A stretch of DNA of 19,292 nt from DAIRET01 sp036795455 (GCA_036795455.1 DAIRET010000039.1:1-19292), one strand, 5' to 3'. Positions 1 through 7,689 are shown, counted from the stretch's first letter. A program made the numbers and translations. The notes: generated by a model from the letters alone, not told the origin.

Positions 1-63
1 CAGACGCGCTAGACTTAGGATCTAGTATCGAGAGATGTGGGGGTTCGAGTCCCCCTTTTCGCA
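1..63 (+). tRNA. tRNA-Leu (anticodon UAG), 5' part cut by window edge
   Basis: The window opens inside the D-loop. A 5-bp anticodon stem (9-13 with 21-25) encloses a seven-base loop at 14-20 with anticodon TAG at 16-18, which reads CUA/CUN leucine codons. A 13-nt variable region (26-38) folds as ATC/GAT, the long arm expected of class II tRNAs such as Leu. The T-arm is GGGGG-TTCGAGT-CCCCC (39-55). The 3' acceptor strand is 56-62 and the discriminator A is at 63. CCA is not encoded, because CTC follows. The 5' acceptor strand and most of the D-arm lie outside the window. Only 28 bases separate this tRNA from the trigger factor start, so the two are probably co-transcribed. Confidence 0.93.
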
Positions 64-91
64 CTCCTAATTTTAAAACTATGAGGTTAAA

Positions 92-1411
92 TTGGAAACA
101 AAAATAAATTATCTTTCAAATTCTGAGAATGAGGTTGAGGTTTCATATACAGCCGAAGAAATAAAACCCCTTGTAGATGCTGAAGTTTCAAAAAAAGTAA
201 AAACAATTCAAATTGACGGCTTCAGAAAAGGTAAAGCACCGATTTCTGCGATTAAAAAAATATACGGTGATTCCCTTGAGTATGACGCAGTCGAAAAAAT
301 TACTAATCGGATTTTCTGGGATGTTGTTAAAGAGAAGGAATTAAAACCTATTGGAGAACCGGTTCTTACTGATGTAAATTACAAGCCGGGCGAACCTCTT
401 CATTTTAAAGTAAAATATGAAGTGATGCCGGATATTGAGTTAAAAAACTACAAAGGTATTGAAATAGAAGTGCCCGACATAGTTACTACCGAAGAAGAAA
501 TTGAGGTTGAAATTTATAACTTTTTATATTCCAAAGCTACTCACGAACAAGCAGAGATTATTGATGGCGACAACTACTCGGTTACAATGGATATCGAAAT
601 GCTTGACGATAAAGGAGAACCGGTTGAAAATAGTGTTCAAAGAGATGTAAGGGTTCACCTTGGAAATAAAAGAGTATACAAGGAGTTGATTGATAAATCC
701 CAGAATAAAAAAGTAGGTGATAAATTCAGTTACTCTTACAGCCATAAAGCTAAACATGAAGGGGATGCAGAAGAACATGAGCATTCTCATTCATACACAG
801 CTACTATAAAAAATATCGAAAAAACGGTTATGCCTGAACTAACCGAAGAAATGATTAAATCGATTTCCGGTGATAAAGCATCTAATGAAAATGAACTTCG
901 TGAACATTTTCGCAAGCTTTATCAAAGGCATTATGATGATGAAATAAACAAGATATTTGATAGAAAAATGGAAGAAAAGATAGTGGAATTAAATCCTATC
1001 TCCGTGCCCCGGGTAATGGTAAATAATTATTTGGAAGAGCTCGTAAAAGAAAGGATTAAATATCTTAAAGAGAAAAAAGTAAAAAATGTTGATGTTGAAA
1101 ACATCAGGAAAAATCTTATCCCCTCTGCTGAATTCGGAGTTAAATGGTTTCTTCTTAAAGATGCTATTATTACGATGGAAAACATTACCGTTACTGATGA
1201 AGCCATTCAGGAAATAGCTAAAGAACGTGCCGAATATTACGAAATGTCTTATGATACTATGTACAAACACTTAACAGTAAATGAAGAAGCCAAAAATCAA
1301 TTGCTCGGCGAACTTTTCTGGAAATTTATTGTTAAAAACAATGTTATGAAAAAAGTACCTGTAACAGAGTACTACGAAAAGATTAAAAAGGAAGAAACAA
1401 ATGAAAAATAG
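92..1411 (+). CDS. tig: Trigger factor, ribosome-associated chaperone
   Basis: This is the cytoplasmic chaperone that docks at the ribosomal exit tunnel through uL23 and shields nascent chains. At 439 residues it has the usual family length. The ribosome-binding signature GFRKGKAP is at residues 43-50. A middle FKBP-like segment (about 155-245) is poorly conserved compared with active PPIases and carries a histidine-rich loop (His218, 222, 229, 231, 233). The helical substrate-binding C-terminal domain follows from about 250. The start is TTG at 92: TGAGG at 82-86 is a good SD, and the ATG at 81 is out of frame. The 3' end overlaps clpP by 11 bases, so the two are translationally close, the classic tig-clpP arrangement. 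No clpX follows. PPIase activity is doubtful from sequence; the chaperone role is secure. Confidence 0.95.
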   Translation: METKINYLSNSENEVEVSYTAEEIKPLVDAEVSKKVKTIQIDGFRKGKAPISAIKKIYGDSLEYDAVEKITNRIFWDVVKEKELKPIGEPVLTDVNYKPGEPLHFKVKYEVMPDIELKNYKGIEIEVPDIVTTEEEIEVEIYNFLYSKATHEQAEIIDGDNYSVTMDIEMLDDKGEPVENSVQRDVRVHLGNKRVYKELIDKSQNKKVGDKFSYSYSHKAKHEGDAEEHEHSHSYTATIKNIEKTVMPELTEEMIKSISGDKASNENELREHFRKLYQRHYDDEINKIFDRKMEEKIVELNPISVPRVMVNNYLEELVKERIKYLKEKKVKNVDVENIRKNLIPSAEFGVKWFLLKDAIITMENITVTDEAIQEIAKERAEYYEMSYDTMYKHLTVNEEAKNQLLGELFWKFIVKNNVMKKVPVTEYYEKIKKEETNEK

Positions 1412-2012
1412 TGTTGAGATTTATAACCAGCTTGTTCCTTATGTTATTGAACAGACAGGCCGCGGCGAACGTGGTATGGATATTTATTCCAGGCTTCTAC
1501 GGGAGAGGATTATTTTTTTAGGAACCGCAATTGACGACCATGTAGCAAGTTTGACTATTGCACAATTGATTTTTCTTGAAGCGGAAGATTCACAAAAAGA
1601 TATTTTCCTCTATATAAATTCGCCGGGAGGAAGTGTAAGCGCAGGTTTAGCTATCTACGATACAATGAACTATATCAAACCCGATGTAGCAACAATTTGT
1701 GTTGGAATGGCTGCAAGTATGGGGGCTGTTTTACTTGCAGGCGGTGCAGCCGGAAAAAGAACTTCTTTGCCTCATTCAAAAATAATGCTTCATCAACCTT
1801 CCATAGGAGGGTTAGGCGGACAAACATCCGATATTGAAATACATGCAAAAGAGATGTTGAAAACACGCGATACACTCTACGCAATTCTTGCAAAACATAC
1901 AGGTAAAACTACCGAGCAGATAACAAAAGATTCGGATAGAGATTACTTTTTAACTCCTGAAGAAGCCAAGGAGTACAACTTAATTGATAATATTTTAGTC
2001 AAAAGGCAATAA
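1401..2012 (+). CDS. clpP: ATP-dependent Clp protease proteolytic subunit ClpP
   Basis: This is the serine peptidase subunit that forms the double-heptamer chamber fed by Clp ATPases. The catalytic triad is visible by alignment to E. coli ClpP: Ser106 in GMAASMGA, His131 in MLHQP and Asp181 in DRDYFL. The oxyanion/strand motif SPGGSVSAG lies at 74-82. At 203 residues it is normal length with a short propeptide-like N-terminus. The ATG at 1401 lies inside the end of tig and has the SD AAGGAAG at 1388-1394. The gene is followed by a strong intrinsic terminator (2017-2045), so the tig-clpP transcript ends here. The partner ATPase gene clpX, often next in line, is not in the window. Confidence 0.97.
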   Translation: MKNSVEIYNQLVPYVIEQTGRGERGMDIYSRLLRERIIFLGTAIDDHVASLTIAQLIFLEAEDSQKDIFLYINSPGGSVSAGLAIYDTMNYIKPDVATICVGMAASMGAVLLAGGAAGKRTSLPHSKIMLHQPSIGGLGGQTSDIEIHAKEMLKTRDTLYAILAKHTGKTTEQITKDSDRDYFLTPEEAKEYNLIDNILVKRQ

Positions 2013-2016
2013 TGAC

Positions 2017-2045
2017 AAAGGAAGCAGAAATGCTTCCTTTTTTTT
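2017..2045 (+). terminator. Intrinsic terminator after clpP
   Basis: A perfect 10-bp stem (2017-2026 with 2031-2040, core GGAAGCA/TGCTTCC) closes a GAAA tetraloop and runs into eight consecutive T (2038-2045). It begins four bases after the clpP stop codon. The next + strand gene starts only 13 bases beyond the T-tract. Confidence 0.93.
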
Positions 2046-2058
2046 AGCGAAACATTTT

Positions 2059-3534
2059 ATGAGTTTACAACCTTTTCTTAAACCCGTCTACCCAAAATAT
2101 TCTAAATTTATTTTCGTCATGTTTTTTGTTACTGTTTCTCTTTGGGGACAGAATCAAAATGATGATTTTCAAAAATTCATTAATGAGTATAGAATTAATA
2201 AGGAAGTCCCATCAATTGCAGCGGGATTAAGCCAGAATGGAAATATTGTATGGATGGGAAGCAGCGGTTATATTAATCTTGAGAATAATGTACCAGCAAA
2301 TACTAATAGTGTTTACAGAATAGCATCCATATCCAAATCAATAACCGCCGTTGCTATTATGCAGCTTGTTGAAAAAGGGAAAATAAAACTTGATACAGAT
2401 ATCCGCTCATATATTTCGTATTTCCCGAAAAAGAGATGGATTGTTACAGTGAGACATCTTCTAAACCATACTTCAGGCATACGCACATATAAAGGACCGG
2501 ATGAAGTACATAGTAAAACAAACTTCCCGACAATTAAAAGTTCAGTCCTCTATTTCGCTTACGATTCATTACAACATGAACCTGGAACAAAGTATTTGTA
2601 TTCAACTCTTACTTATAATGTATTAGCAGCAATAATTGAAGCAGTATCGGAACAGTCATTCGGAGAGTATTTAAAACAGAACATTTTTAATGTAGCCGGG
2701 ATGTCGAATTCACATCTCGATTATTACAACGTTTTAATACCTAACCGTGCAGACGGGTATCAAAGAAATGTTTACAGAAGAATTGAGAACGCCCCTTTAG
2801 CTGATTTAACGATAAAATTCCCGGGTGGCGGTATTTTATCATCAGTCGAGGATTTACTCAAGTTTGCAATAGCACTTCAGAGTGAAAAGCTAATTAAACA
2901 ATCTTCTCTCGACTCAATGCTTATTCCTACAAAACTTAAGAACGGAGAGACACGCAATTACGGTCTCGGCTTTACTCTTGGAACAGATGAGCTTGGTAGA
3001 AAATATTTCGGACATCAAGGTGGTGGAACTGGATTCACATCAAATTTGGTTATTTATCCTGTAGAAAAAGTCGCTTCAGTTTACTTAATCAATATAAGGG
3101 ATAGGCATCTTGAAGACCCGGCAATAAGCCTTTCTGTGAGTTTTTTTTCTAACGATAAAATTCCTACACCCAAAAAGTCTCTTGCTGATAAACTACTAAA
3201 CACTACTTTTACCTCTGGAATTGATACAACACTGGTTCTATATGAAAAATATAAAACAGACTCTGTTGAAGTGTACAATATCTCAAAAGAGGAACTTAAA
3301 CTACTCGGGTATGATTTTCTTAATACAAAGCGTTTCAAAGAAGCAATAATTGTTTTTAATATGATAATTGAGAATAATCCCGAATATGCAGAAGCTTATA
3401 CCGGTTTGGGTGATGTTTATTTTAAGGATAATAATATGGGATTAGCGTTACGAAGTTATAGAAGAAGCCTACGTTTTTCACCTAAAGACGAGTATGTATT
3501 GAAAATGGTAAAAAAAATTGAGCAGAAAAAATAA
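2059..3534 (+). CDS. LACTB-like serine hydrolase (beta-lactamase/PBP fold) with C-terminal TPRs
   Basis: A 491-residue exported enzyme of the beta-lactamase-like serine hydrolase family. Residues about 16-30 form a hydrophobic signal segment after a short basic N-terminus. The active-site motif SxxK is S90-I-S-K93, inside RIASISKS. The second motif is YST at 181-183, where most relatives have YxN. The third is HQG at 319-321, in place of KTG. The stretches around RIASISKS, NHTSGIR and EPGTKYLYST resemble the mitochondrial LACTB subfamily, which acts on peptides rather than beta-lactams. Residues about 412-479 form two TPR units, suggesting a protein partner. There is no SD before the ATG, and the start lies 13 bases after the clpP terminator. 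Substrate is unknown; a beta-lactamase role is not supported. Confidence 0.88.
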   Translation: MSLQPFLKPVYPKYSKFIFVMFFVTVSLWGQNQNDDFQKFINEYRINKEVPSIAAGLSQNGNIVWMGSSGYINLENNVPANTNSVYRIASISKSITAVAIMQLVEKGKIKLDTDIRSYISYFPKKRWIVTVRHLLNHTSGIRTYKGPDEVHSKTNFPTIKSSVLYFAYDSLQHEPGTKYLYSTLTYNVLAAIIEAVSEQSFGEYLKQNIFNVAGMSNSHLDYYNVLIPNRADGYQRNVYRRIENAPLADLTIKFPGGGILSSVEDLLKFAIALQSEKLIKQSSLDSMLIPTKLKNGETRNYGLGFTLGTDELGRKYFGHQGGGTGFTSNLVIYPVEKVASVYLINIRDRHLEDPAISLSVSFFSNDKIPTPKKSLADKLLNTTFTSGIDTTLVLYEKYKTDSVEVYNISKEELKLLGYDFLNTKRFKEAIIVFNMIIENNPEYAEAYTGLGDVYFKDNNMGLALRSYRRSLRFSPKDEYVLKMVKKIEQKK

Positions 3535-3544
3535 TTTCTGCTCA
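3512..3544 (-). terminator. Intrinsic terminator of the 3553-4272 gene, overlapping the LACTB-like stop
   Basis: A perfect 10-bp stem (3519-3528 with 3535-3544, core GAGCAGAAA) has a six-base loop. On the - strand it is followed by TTTTTTT (3517-3511). The loop contains the TAA stop codon of the convergent LACTB-like gene (3532-3534), and the left arm lies in its last codons. On the + strand there is no T-tract after the stem, so it is best read as serving the - strand gene, perhaps with weak effect both ways. Confidence 0.82.
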
Positions 3545-3552
3545 CTCAAACT

Positions 3553-4272
3553 TTAAAATCCTTTAACAAGATTGATATTAAAATCAGACATTGAATTACC
3601 ATAGGGATCGGCATCAAAGTAAACGTTAAAATCCGACATGATACTTTTATTATGAGCAGTTGTTAATCTTACTGCATTAATGATACTTACCAATCTATTA
3701 AGTAACATTGCTCCAACAACAAATCTTGTATTATTAAAAGCATGTTGACTTGAGAGCCACATATTTCTGTAAGTTTTTCTATCCGATTCGGTTTGCCATT
3801 TCCAAGAATCGGTATCATTGCTGTACATTTCATCGAATGACCGGTTCAGAGCTTTATCATCATTATACTGGTCAATATTTGAATACTCACCGATGCTTGC
3901 AAAATAATCATCATCTTTTCCATTAAGATTTACTCCCCCAAACGATTTAGCATACTCTTTATAATTATCTCTTTTCCAATTACCGTAATACTTCATACCT
4001 AAATAAGTTCCCCAAAAGGCAGCTTCTGCCATCGTTAAATACTGACCGAAACTATAATCACCTGCGTATAATTCACCCATTCCAGGCAGTAACGCCGAAT
4101 AAAGAATTGCAAGTGCAGGATTCTTCTTTTCACCTGAATTGTTTTCAGCAAATGCTATCGAATTTGAAAACTGTTCGTTGTTTGAAAAAGACTTGCTGTC
4201 TTCTATTAATTTATTTCTTTGACAATATAAAACTGATGCTGTTAATAAAACTGCAATTACGACTTTTTTCAT
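3553..4272 (-). CDS. Exported/membrane protein of unknown function, DUF5683-like motif
   Basis: A 239-residue protein I cannot assign to a characterised family. Residues 1-17 form a signal peptide (MKK, hydrophobic core, ending near C17). VLYC is a poor lipobox, so lipidation is uncertain. Residues about 53-95 contain ALLPGMGELYAGDY plus a hydrophobic helix, like the LPGxGxxYxG motif of small Bacteroidota envelope proteins (DUF5683 type). A polar, acidic and aromatic middle follows (about 96-175). A second hydrophobic stretch lies at about 182-203 (RFVVGAMLLNRLVSIINAV). The gene lies 35 bases after mtaB on the same strand, has no SD, and ends at a strong terminator. Function is unknown; an outer-envelope location is inferred from the signal peptide. 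Confidence 0.75.
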   Translation of the reverse strand: MKKVVIAVLLTASVLYCQRNKLIEDSKSFSNNEQFSNSIAFAENNSGEKKNPALAILYSALLPGMGELYAGDYSFGQYLTMAEAAFWGTYLGMKYYGNWKRDNYKEYAKSFGGVNLNGKDDDYFASIGEYSNIDQYNDDKALNRSFDEMYSNDTDSWKWQTESDRKTYRNMWLSSQHAFNNTRFVVGAMLLNRLVSIINAVRLTTAHNKSIMSDFNVYFDADPYGNSMSDFNINLVKGF

Positions 4273-4307
4273 ATTTTTTATCTGTAACTTAATACTTAAT
4301 TAGGTTG

Positions 4308-5627
4308 CTATACAACAGATTTTTTTATCCCCATTATTTCCCCTTTACATATATCCCCTTTTGCTTCGGTAATTTTCATCAGTACGGAAGAATTAACAAA
4401 CTCTATATTAAAATCGTGAGTAACTCTTACGTAATTTGAACTATATCCTTTCATCTTTCCATTAATGTTATTCTCTTCAAAGATTACTTCAACACAATTA
4501 TTGAGTAACGATTGATGAAATTCGAATCTCTTCTTCTCGCTCAGTATCCTCAGCATATTCGTACGCTTCTTCTTCTCAGTATGTGCTACTTTATCTTTTA
4601 TTGTTACGGACAAAGTATTCTCTCTTTCCGAATAAGTAAACACATGCAAATATGAAATCGGAAGCTCCTTCAAGAAGTTATATGTCTCAATAAAATCATC
4701 GTAGGACTCACCAGGGAAACCGACAATAACATCAACACCAATCCCGGCATCGGGAATTCTATTTTTGATTTTATAAATCAAATCGTGATACAATTCTCTT
4801 TTGTACCTTCTTTGCATCAGAGAAAGGATTTTATTGTTTCCGCTTTGTAACGGTATGTGAAAATGATTGCAGAGTTTACCTGATTCAGCAGTTAATTCTA
4901 TAATACTGTCATTCAATAAGTTCGGTTCAATAGAACTAATTCTAATTCTAAAATCACCTTCAATTTCAATCATTTTCTTTAATAGACCAAGTAAGTTGAT
5001 ACCCGTATTTTTACCATAATCCCCAACATTAACACCAGTTAAAATAATTTCTTTATAACCTAATTGGAGAATATCATTAAACTGTTTTAAGACTTGTTCA
5101 GGTTGAAGGCTTCGGCTTTTACCTCTTGCAAGGGGAATTGTACAATAAGAACATTTATAATCGCATCCATCCTGAATTTTGAAAAATGCTCTTGTTCTTT
5201 CATCCGAATCGCTTGAGGCGGCAATACCGAAACTTTTGTCATGTTCCTCTGTTGAAGTTACAAAAACCTCCGGCTTGTCTTTTTTATCCAGGTTTTCAAG
5301 CAAAGAAAAGATTTCAAATTTCTCCTTACTTCCAAGTATATAATCCACACCTTCAATTGATGCAATCTCTTCAGGTTTAAGCTGTGCATAACAACCTGTA
5401 ACAACAATTGCAGCTTCAGGATTTTTTCTTAAAGCTGACCGGATAATCTGCCTGCATTCTCTATCGGCATTCTCGGTTACTGTGCATGTATTAATAAGAT
5501 AAACATCTGCTTTGGATTTAAAATCGACAAGTTCAAACCCTTGATCAATAAAGTTTTTTCCTATTGTGGATGTTTCGGAATAGTTTAATTTACAACCGAG
5601 TGTATGGAGAGCTATTTTTTTCGACAT
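4308..5627 (-). CDS. mtaB: tRNA (t6A37-C2) methylthiotransferase MtaB
   Basis: A radical-SAM methylthiotransferase that converts t6A37 to ms2t6A37 in tRNAs reading ANN codons. All three expected domains are present. The N-terminal UPF0004 domain carries Cys12 (TLGCKLN), Cys48 (NTCTV) and Cys79 (GCYAQ), which bind the auxiliary 4Fe-4S cluster. The radical-SAM core has C155-x3-C159-x2-C162 in DGCDYKCSYC. A TRAM-like RNA-binding domain lies at about 380-439. The TLGCKLN signature and the RAFFKIQDGC context favour MtaB over MiaB or RimO. At 439 residues it is full length. The ATG at 5627 sits four bases after the T-tract of the rpsA terminator, with no SD and no room for a promoter between them. 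Confidence 0.93.
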   Translation of the reverse strand: MSKKIALHTLGCKLNYSETSTIGKNFIDQGFELVDFKSKADVYLINTCTVTENADRECRQIIRSALRKNPEAAIVVTGCYAQLKPEEIASIEGVDYILGSKEKFEIFSLLENLDKKDKPEVFVTSTEEHDKSFGIAASSDSDERTRAFFKIQDGCDYKCSYCTIPLARGKSRSLQPEQVLKQFNDILQLGYKEIILTGVNVGDYGKNTGINLLGLLKKMIEIEGDFRIRISSIEPNLLNDSIIELTAESGKLCNHFHIPLQSGNNKILSLMQRRYKRELYHDLIYKIKNRIPDAGIGVDVIVGFPGESYDDFIETYNFLKELPISYLHVFTYSERENTLSVTIKDKVAHTEKKKRTNMLRILSEKKRFEFHQSLLNNCVEVIFEENNINGKMKGYSSNYVRVTHDFNIEFVNSSVLMKITEAKGDICKGEIMGIKKSVV

Positions 5628-5631
5628 TTAT

Positions 5632-5665
5632 AAAAAAGATAGGCAGGGAGTTTGACTCCCTGCCT
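5632..5665 (-). terminator. Intrinsic terminator after rpsA
   Basis: A perfect 11-bp GC-rich stem (5641-5651 with 5655-5665) with a three-base loop, then ATC and six T on the - strand (5637-5632). It follows the rpsA stop at 5673 by seven bases. The T-tract ends four bases before the mtaB start codon, so mtaB must be reached by read-through or by a start site inside the hairpin. Confidence 0.92.
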
Positions 5666-5672
5666 TTGTGTT

Positions 5673-7583
5673 TTATTCTTTTACTTCACTATTTTCTTCT
5701 GTTTTACCTTCTTCAGGTTTTTCAACCGTTTTAACTTCTGCGGCTGGTTCTACTACCGCGGGAGCAACTTCTTCTTTAGGTTCTTCATACTTCGGTAGTT
5801 CTTCTACTAAGTCGAAGTTAGGAATATCCGAAGGCAGCACTGTACGTACTTCAGCATTTTTTATATCATCAATCGAAACTTTTTCCAATTTATAGGTTTC
5901 AATATAGCTGATGATTTCTTCATCAGGTCTTTCCTGTAGGTAAGCTAAAGCGCTAAGAACGATTTTCTTATTCTCTTTGTCAAATTCAATTACTTTTAGT
6001 TTCATATCCGTTTCAATCGGGAAATGATACGTTAAGTTTTTGATCCTTGCAGTTGAAAGATGTGAGGTTGGAACAAATCCGTCAACACCAGCAGGTAATT
6101 CAATTATAATACCTTTTTCAATTATGCGGACAATCTTTCCACCGGTATTTGTTCCAGCGGAATATTCTTTTTCAAGGCTGTCCCATGGATTATCTTGAAT
6201 TTGTTTATGTCCGAGAGAAATCTTTCTTTGTTCAACATCAACGCCGAGTACAATAACATCCAGCTTTTCACCTTTTTTGATGACTTCGCCGGGGTGCCTG
6301 ATTTTCTTTGTCCATGAAAGATCTGAAATGTGAACTAATCCGTCAACTCCTGGTTCAAGTTCAACAAATACTCCGAAGTTTGTTAGATTTCTTGCGATTC
6401 CGCTGTGCAATGAACCGACCGGGTATTTCACCAATAATTCCTGCCACGGGTCCGGTTCAAGTTGTTTAATACCGAGCGATATTTTCTTTTCATCTTTATC
6501 AAGACTTAGAATAACTGCTTCGATAACCTGTCCCATAGAAACAACCTGTGAAGGATGCTTAATGTGTTGAGTCCAGCTCATTTCTGAATTGTGGATTAAA
6601 CCTTCAATACCCTTTTCGATTTCAATGAATGCACCGTATTCAGTAAGAGAAACAACTTTACCGGATACTTTATCGCCGATCTTATATTTTTCATCAATAC
6701 TTTCCCATGGATGAGGCATAAGTTTTTTCAAGCTAAGTGAAATACGTTTTTTCTCTTCGTCGAAATCAGTAACAACAACGTTAATTGTTTGGTCAAGTTT
6801 TACAACTTCATTCGGATGGTTGATTCTACCCCAGCTTAAATCGGTAATGTGAATCAAACCGTCAACCCCGCCTAAATCAACGAATACACCGAAGTCTGTA
6901 ATAGCTTTAACAACACCCTCAAGAATCTGACCTTTTTCAAGTTTGTCAAGAATAGATTTTCTTTGATCAGCCATTTCTTCTTCGACGAGTACTTTATGCG
7001 AAACAACAACGTTTTCAGTCGGAATGTTTACTTTAACAACTTTGAATTCCATATCTTTTCCGACAAAAGCATCGAAATCGCGAATAGGGCGAACATCAAT
7101 TTGAGAACCAGGTAAGAATGCTTCCATTCCTATTAAGTCCACAACCATACCGCCTTTAATTCTACGTACGATTTTACCAATAATAATCTCACCTGTTTCA
7201 TAAGCATTTAGAACTTTTTCCCATATTCTTAAAAAGTCAGCCCGTCTTTTACTTAAAACTAAATTGCCTTCCTGATCCTCAACATTTTCCAAAACAACTT
7301 CGATTTCCTGTCCTACTTTTATCTCTTCGCTGCTGTGGAATTCATCTTTTGGAACTGAACCTTCGGATTTGAATCCGATGTCTACAATTACGTTGTCATT
7401 TTGGATTTGAACGATTTTTCCTTTTATAAGTTCGCCTTCTTTTACATCGCGAAACGACTCGCCGTAAAGTTTTGAAAGAGCAGCAAATTCTTCCGGAGAG
7501 TATTCATCTTCGTAGAAAAACTTTTTGGATTTTTCAAATTCATCGTTAAAGGAAGGGGGTGTTTTTTTTGTTTCGTCAGACAT
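5673..7583 (-). CDS. rpsA: 30S ribosomal protein S1 (bS1)
   Basis: The ribosomal mRNA-binding protein, 636 residues. Six S1/OB-fold repeats can be counted at about 48-114, 131-197, 217-287, 302-374, 388-461 and 476-546. Repeats 3-5 are the most canonical, each with a GVFV/GAFI core, a GLxHxS/T motif and a KKISL/RKISL-type end. Repeats 1 and 2 are diverged ribosome-anchoring types. Residues 1-45 are acidic and the tail 550-636 is an E/P/V-rich, probably disordered extension, longer than in E. coli (557 residues in all). The start has a textbook SD, AGGAGG, in contrast to most neighbours. It follows ispH on the same strand after 106 bases that hold an inverted repeat, and it ends in a strong terminator. 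Confidence 0.96.
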   Translation of the reverse strand: MSDETKKTPPSFNDEFEKSKKFFYEDEYSPEEFAALSKLYGESFRDVKEGELIKGKIVQIQNDNVIVDIGFKSEGSVPKDEFHSSEEIKVGQEIEVVLENVEDQEGNLVLSKRRADFLRIWEKVLNAYETGEIIIGKIVRRIKGGMVVDLIGMEAFLPGSQIDVRPIRDFDAFVGKDMEFKVVKVNIPTENVVVSHKVLVEEEMADQRKSILDKLEKGQILEGVVKAITDFGVFVDLGGVDGLIHITDLSWGRINHPNEVVKLDQTINVVVTDFDEEKKRISLSLKKLMPHPWESIDEKYKIGDKVSGKVVSLTEYGAFIEIEKGIEGLIHNSEMSWTQHIKHPSQVVSMGQVIEAVILSLDKDEKKISLGIKQLEPDPWQELLVKYPVGSLHSGIARNLTNFGVFVELEPGVDGLVHISDLSWTKKIRHPGEVIKKGEKLDVIVLGVDVEQRKISLGHKQIQDNPWDSLEKEYSAGTNTGGKIVRIIEKGIIIELPAGVDGFVPTSHLSTARIKNLTYHFPIETDMKLKVIEFDKENKKIVLSALAYLQERPDEEIISYIETYKLEKVSIDDIKNAEVRTVLPSDIPNFDLVEELPKYEEPKEEVAPAVVEPAAEVKTVEKPEEGKTEENSEVKE

Positions 7584-7587
7584 TAAG

Positions 7588-7596
7588 TCCTCCTAT
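7588..7596 (-). promoter_or_regulatory. Strong Shine-Dalgarno of rpsA
   Basis: The - strand reads AGGAGGACTTA then ATG (7583), a full anti-SD complement with good spacing. It stands out because most genes nearby have none. Confidence 0.85.
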
Positions 7597-7617
7597 AGAT
7601 TGTTCCATTTTGTTGAT

Positions 7618-7679
7618 AAAACCGTAAAATCGAACAAAACAGAATAATTAGTTTAACATATTTAATTAACTACGGTTTT
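7618..7679 (-). repeat. Inverted repeat in the ispH-rpsA gap / rpsA leader
   Basis: AAAACCGTA (7618-7626) and its exact complement TACGGTTTT (7671-7679) are separated by 44 A+T-rich bases, which contain two further TAATTA blocks able to pair. On the - strand the right arm ends in GGTTTT, so it could be a weak terminator for ispH. It could equally be a structured leader of rpsA, whose product often represses its own mRNA. No clear promoter is visible in the gap. Confidence 0.5.
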
Positions 7680-7689
7680 TATTGTATTT

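Noticed and set aside
2059..3534. Antibiotic-resistance beta-lactamase
   Set aside because: SxxK is shared by many peptidases and esterases. The LACTB-like context, YST motif and TPR tail argue against a beta-lactam-hydrolysing role.
4256..4272. Lipoprotein lipobox in the 3553-4272 product (VLYC)
   Set aside because: Tyr directly before Cys is unfavourable for signal peptidase II, and ordinary cleavage is as likely. Left as uncertain.
5668..5895. Serine/threonine-rich + strand reading frame
   Set aside because: It is antisense to the low-complexity E/P/V tail of rpsA. Its composition is a direct mirror of that, with no SD and no family resemblance.
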